DNA of 64,000 bases, from the NCBI GenBank assembly GCA_937893675.1, contig CALBGI010000075.1, positions 1-64,000 on the forward strand. The letters run 5' to 3'. Positions 62,001 through 64,000 of the stretch are shown here, piece after piece. Position 1 is the stretch's first letter; every line of letters begins with the position of its first letter. The notes beneath the pieces were generated by a model that was given only the letters and a program-made list of their open reading frames with translations, was not told the DNA's origin and ran no database searches. The stretch is from an uncultured Blautia sp. Lineage in GTDB: Bacteria; Bacillota; Clostridia; Lachnospirales; Lachnospiraceae. The translations under genes were made by a program, and so were the position numbers.

Positions 62001-62360
62001 ATCCAGACATCCCGGCTTGTTCATCTGACTTCCCAGATAAGGAAGCTCGCGCCTGTGCGCCTGGGACAGCTTGCGAAGAACCATGCTTTTGCCCACATCA
62101 TCCAGAAGCTTCCGGTTATCGCCGCCGGTCTCCTCCGTCACCCGATAAGCCAGACGCTCAAAGCTCAGAATATCAATATTCAGGATTCCTTTTACAGGAC
62201 TGAGCTCTACCAGCGTCTTCTGCGTCTGCATGGTAAACTGTTCCGGGACAATGACATAGTAACGCTTTTCCGGATGTCTGCTCGCCTCTGACAGAATGCG
62301 GCTGTATGCATAATGGGATTTTCCGGCGCCTGCGCTGCCGATGATAAACTGTAAAGACAT
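59037..62360 (-). CDS. addB: ATP-dependent helicase/nuclease subunit AddB
   Basis: 1107 residues from ATG 62360, behind GGAGGAGATT. Walker A GSAGAGKSHYAYS (about 8-20), then a degenerate helicase body, and the RecB-type nuclease with VRVIDYKTGGTTFDL (about 955). The iron-sulfur cysteines of AddB are present: the first in the segment FCACAFAHFL (about 785), the last three in CTYCPYSGVCGF near the C-terminus. It is first in the addB-addA operon and scans for the Chi-like recognition site. Confidence 0.97.
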   Translation of the reverse strand: MSLQFIIGSAGAGKSHYAYSRILSEASRHPEKRYYVIVPEQFTMQTQKTLVELSPVKGILNIDILSFERLAYRVTEETGGDNRKLLDDVGKSMVLRKLSQAHRRELPYLGSQMNKPGCLDEVKSLISEFMQYDIREEELDDILRRAQERTLLKLKLADVSVLYREFREYLSGHYMTGEEMLDVLVRKLSQSKKLRDSEVLLDGFTGFTPIQVSVLQKLLLVCSKVTVTVTMDAKASPFSLGKPHQLFYMSRKMIHVLSGLTKEIEEPVLLERHGKSRFAKAPALDFLEQHIFRYHKAAYEKEQEEIQVFCAASPLAEMEETARRMARLVRTRGMKYGEMAVITGDLERYGNLARQVFGEAGIPYFIDEKHSVLMNPFVEYLRSAIEMIVQNFSYESVFRYLRCGMSGLTGEEADFLENYVLALGIRGYERYKESWVRIYRGQHPEELQNLNESRKQFVEEVAVLAEGFSGKKHTVEEYCRILYQFIVNSGIQQKLKKQELGFKAMGDKAMEKEYAQIYGIVMGLLDRMVEILGGETVNRREFQQLLETGLAQAKVALIPPSMDQVQVGDMERTRLKNIRALFFVGVNEGNIAKNTGDGGILTELDRGFVGEQGIELAPGPKERMNMQRFYLYLNLTKPGELLCLSYSLTGSGGEGVSPAYLISNVLGLYPELSVKRIEAQEEVLEKLELPGTSLDSFLTGLSDAAAGHPTPLFAELYSWYLKSPVYCETVKRLVEAAFFAKPRDVISKSVAKVLYGEISPYSATRLEKFCACAFAHFLQYGLGLSERVEYEFQAMDMGNVVHHALERFAEIVEKTGGWAQLTEESRNRLIDRCLDEVAADYGNTILKSSARNRYMIERVRRILRRTVWALQEQLKNGDFRPEGFEVSFGGGRIDRVDIMEDDKKVYVRVIDYKTGGTTFDLVSLYHGLQLQLLIYLDGALNVEGEKYPDKEIIPAGVFYYNIKDPMIAQRMDADVGTVSAALLKELKMNGLVQANTEVIRHMDRTCQSLPVSINKDGTLGKRSSVATRAQFEALNVYVKGKISQIQNAILEGEAEVSPYELGRKNACTYCPYSGVCGFDRKLPGYEFRHLQKLTEEELWKAFTGEEE

Positions 62361-62452
62361 AATCTCCTCCAAATTTCATTTCTTTTGTAATTCTATCATA
62401 TAATTCTGTTTTTCGTAATAGGATATAGAAAGTAAACCGGGAGGCGCATACC

Positions 62453-62887
62453 ATGAATTCCAAAACAAGAATCGTCGTGCTACATATGAAAGAAGTCGTT
62501 TACACCATTATCTTCCTCGCTCTCGCCATTATTTTCGGAATCCTGATGTTTTTCATGTTCGGCTCCAAAAAAGGCGGCGAAAGCGGCACCACCGACGCCC
62601 GGTATACACCCGGTGTCTATACCTCCTCCATAGAGCTCAACAACAATACCTTTGACGTGGAGGTCACTGTCAGTTCAGACAAAATCCAGTCCGTCAATCT
62701 GGTAAACTTAAGCGAGAGCACCGCAGCCATGTTTCCCCTGGTAGAGCCTGCTTTAGATTCCATTGCTGAGCAGATCTGCGAAAAGCAGTCGCTGGAGAAT
62801 ATCGAGTACGCGGACGACAAGAAATACACCTCCATCATGCTCATGAGCTCCATTGAGGATGCATTGGAAAAGGCGGAGAATCCTTAA
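62453..62887 (+). CDS. Single-TM protein with FMN-bind-like extracellular domain
   Basis: 144 residues, start behind GGGAGGCGC. A membrane anchor at about 14-36 (VVYTIIFLALAIIFGILMFFMF), a Gly-rich linker, then YTPGVYTSSIELNNNTFDVEVTVSSDKIQSVNLVNLSEST, resembling FMN_bind/RnfG-like domains. The usual flavinylation Thr motif (SGAT) is not clearly seen, so flavin attachment is doubtful. Divergent from addB. Function unknown. Confidence 0.75.
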   Translation: MNSKTRIVVLHMKEVVYTIIFLALAIIFGILMFFMFGSKKGGESGTTDARYTPGVYTSSIELNNNTFDVEVTVSSDKIQSVNLVNLSESTAAMFPLVEPALDSIAEQICEKQSLENIEYADDKKYTSIMLMSSIEDALEKAENP

Positions 62888-62903
62888 CGGTCTCCGCCTT
62901 TTT
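62872..62903. terminator. Bidirectional terminator between the FMN-bind-like gene and nadE
   Basis: GGCGGAGA (62872-62879) and TCTCCGCC (62891-62898) with T-runs on both strands; overlaps the plus-strand stop codon. Confidence 0.85.
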
Positions 62904-62907
62904 CTGT

Positions 62908-64000
62908 TTACTGTATGTTTTCCAGCTCAGAAAGCCACACCCGCGCACTGGCGTCGCTGGGCATCCGAAGGTCACCTCTCGGGGAAAGCGCCACGCTTCC
63001 CACCTTGGGGCCGTCCGGTATGCAGGAACGTTTAAACTGCTGGGCAAAAAATCTTCGGTAAAAGCTTTTCAGCCACTTGAGGATCACTTCCTTTTCGTAA
63101 ATCCCGGCAAAGGTTCTGCAGGCAATGCGGTAGATCTTCTTCGGGGAAAAGCCGGCCCGCAGCATGTAATAAATGAAAAAGTCATGAAGCTCATAGGGTC
63201 CCACCAAGTCCTCCGTCTTCTGAGCGATCTCACCGTCTTTCGGCGGCAGAAGCTCCGGACTTACCGGCGTGTCCAGAATGTCAAGCAGCACTTCTCTCAA
63301 TTCCGCTTCTTCGCAGTTTTCCCCATAGCAGCGTACCAGGTGGCGTACCAGCGTTTTTGGCACAGATCCGTTGACGCCGTACATGGACATGTGGTCGCCG
63401 TTGTAGGTCGCCCATCCAAGCGCAAGCTCTGACAAATCTCCGGTTCCCACCAGAACCGCGCCCTCCTGGTTCGCCATATCCATGAGGACCTGCGTCCGCT
63501 CTCTTGCCTGGCTGTTTTCGTAGGTCACGTCATGCACCTGCGGATCATGTCCGATATCCTTGAAATGCTGGGTCACCGCAGCCTTGATGTTCACCTCCGT
63601 AAGCTTTGCGCCCAGACATTTGCTCAGACGGCAGGCATTGGTGTAGGTCCGGTCTGTCGTCCCGAAGCAGGGCATGGTCACACAGTGGATCTTGGCTCGC
63701 TCAATTCCCATCAGATCAAAGGTTTTGGCTATGACAAGAAGCGCCAATGTGGAATCCAGCCCGCCGGAAAGCCCCACCATGGCTCTCTGACAATGCATAT
63801 GCTCCATGCGCTTTTTCAGCCCCAGTGCCTGGATATGCAGAATTTCTTCACAGCGCATCACGCGTTCTTCCGCCTTCGCCGGGACAAAGGGATTTTCGGA
63901 AAATTCCCGGGTAAGCACCGTTTCCTCTATTTTTACATCAAAGGGCACCCGCACATAGCCTTCCTGCCGCGCTGCCGGGTAGGTAGAAAGTCTCTGTCTC
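62908..64000 (-). CDS. nadE: NAD+ synthetase, partial (5' end outside the window)
   Basis: At least 363 C-terminal residues. The reading frame stays open to the right edge, so the GTG at 63954 is not the real start. The ATP-pyrophosphatase PP-loop is MVGLSGGLDSTLALLV. Other synthetase pieces are CVTMPCFGTTDRTYTNA, LVGTGDLSELALGWATYNGDHMSMYGVNG and RRFFAQQFKRSCIPDGPKVG. The long form with this sequence carries an N-terminal nitrilase-type glutaminase domain, which would lie beyond 64000. It makes NAD+ from deamido-NAD+. Confidence 0.95.
   Translation of the reverse strand, partial: RQRLSTYPAARQEGYVRVPFDVKIEETVLTREFSENPFVPAKAEERVMRCEEILHIQALGLKKRMEHMHCQRAMVGLSGGLDSTLALLVIAKTFDLMGIERAKIHCVTMPCFGTTDRTYTNACRLSKCLGAKLTEVNIKAAVTQHFKDIGHDPQVHDVTYENSQARERTQVLMDMANQEGAVLVGTGDLSELALGWATYNGDHMSMYGVNGSVPKTLVRHLVRCYGENCEEAELREVLLDILDTPVSPELLPPKDGEIAQKTEDLVGPYELHDFFIYYMLRAGFSPKKIYRIACRTFAGIYEKEVILKWLKSFYRRFFAQQFKRSCIPDGPKVGSVALSPRGDLRMPSDASARVWLSELENIQ

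Noticed and set aside
63952..63954. GTG 63954 as the nadE start codon
   Set aside because: The frame continues without a stop to the window edge and the synthetase family has a large N-terminal glutaminase domain, so the gene is cut by the edge.

Overview
The window looks like the chromosome of a spore-forming Gram-positive anaerobe of the class Clostridia, most likely a gut Lachnospiraceae. Evidence: a spoIIAA-spoIIAB-sigF operon, a small acid-soluble spore protein gene with a sigma-G-like promoter, addAB instead of recBCD, a T-box leader on valS, an FMN riboswitch on a RibU-type ECF component, CUT1 sugar transporters without their own ATPase, and YesMN two-component regulation. Most genes are on the minus strand, strong Shine-Dalgarno sites decide most starts, and no tRNA, rRNA, CRISPR array, insertion sequence or prophage was seen.

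Layout. (1) 0.1-6.8 kb: a minus-strand sugar operon, SorC-type regulator > binding protein > RbsA-type ATPase > permease > TrpA-like protein > FGGY kinase. Its promoter is bracketed by two identical palindromes. The gene order resembles the lsr (AI-2) operon, but a stand-alone tryptophan-synthase-alpha homologue takes the place of the LsrF aldolase. This is the most interesting candidate for an undescribed pathway. (2) 6.8-21.8 kb: core genes: spoIIA operon, a zinc-ribbon/TPR membrane protein, folC, an LtaS-like sulfatase-fold enzyme, valS with T-box, an ABC exporter with a giant coiled-coil permease, and an XRE-DUF3796 pair with its own operator. (3) 22.0-25.0 kb: a plus-strand operon of an orphan sugar-binding protein, a polysaccharide deacetylase and an esterase, with two LacI-like operators. 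(4) 25.0-34.0 kb: cdd-deoB, a spore protein, a PadR-DUF1700-DUF4097-PspC stress cassette, rsmF, a MATE pump, small hypotheticals and a SpoU methyltransferase. (5) 34.0-44.2 kb: a visibly AT-richer glycan-utilisation island: binding protein, two permeases, GH35, an unknown protein, YesM, YesN and GH30; an AlbA_2 ATPase with a 21-bp tandem repeat flanks it. (6) 45.9-55.3 kb: housekeeping and accessory genes (MalY/PatB aminotransferase, EamA protein, AlkD-like protein, MATE, NUDIX, LUD, two GNATs, YitT, RibU, FUSC-like). (7) 55.3-64.0 kb: addB-addA, an FMN-bind-like membrane protein and a nadE cut by the right edge.

How the parts work together: regions 1, 3 and 5 are three separate carbohydrate systems with different regulators (SorC, presumed LacI, YesMN), inserted between conserved housekeeping and sporulation genes. 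Region 5 imports oligosaccharides and hydrolyses them in the cytoplasm, since neither glycosidase has a signal peptide. All functions are inferred from recognisable motifs and context; no database search was run.
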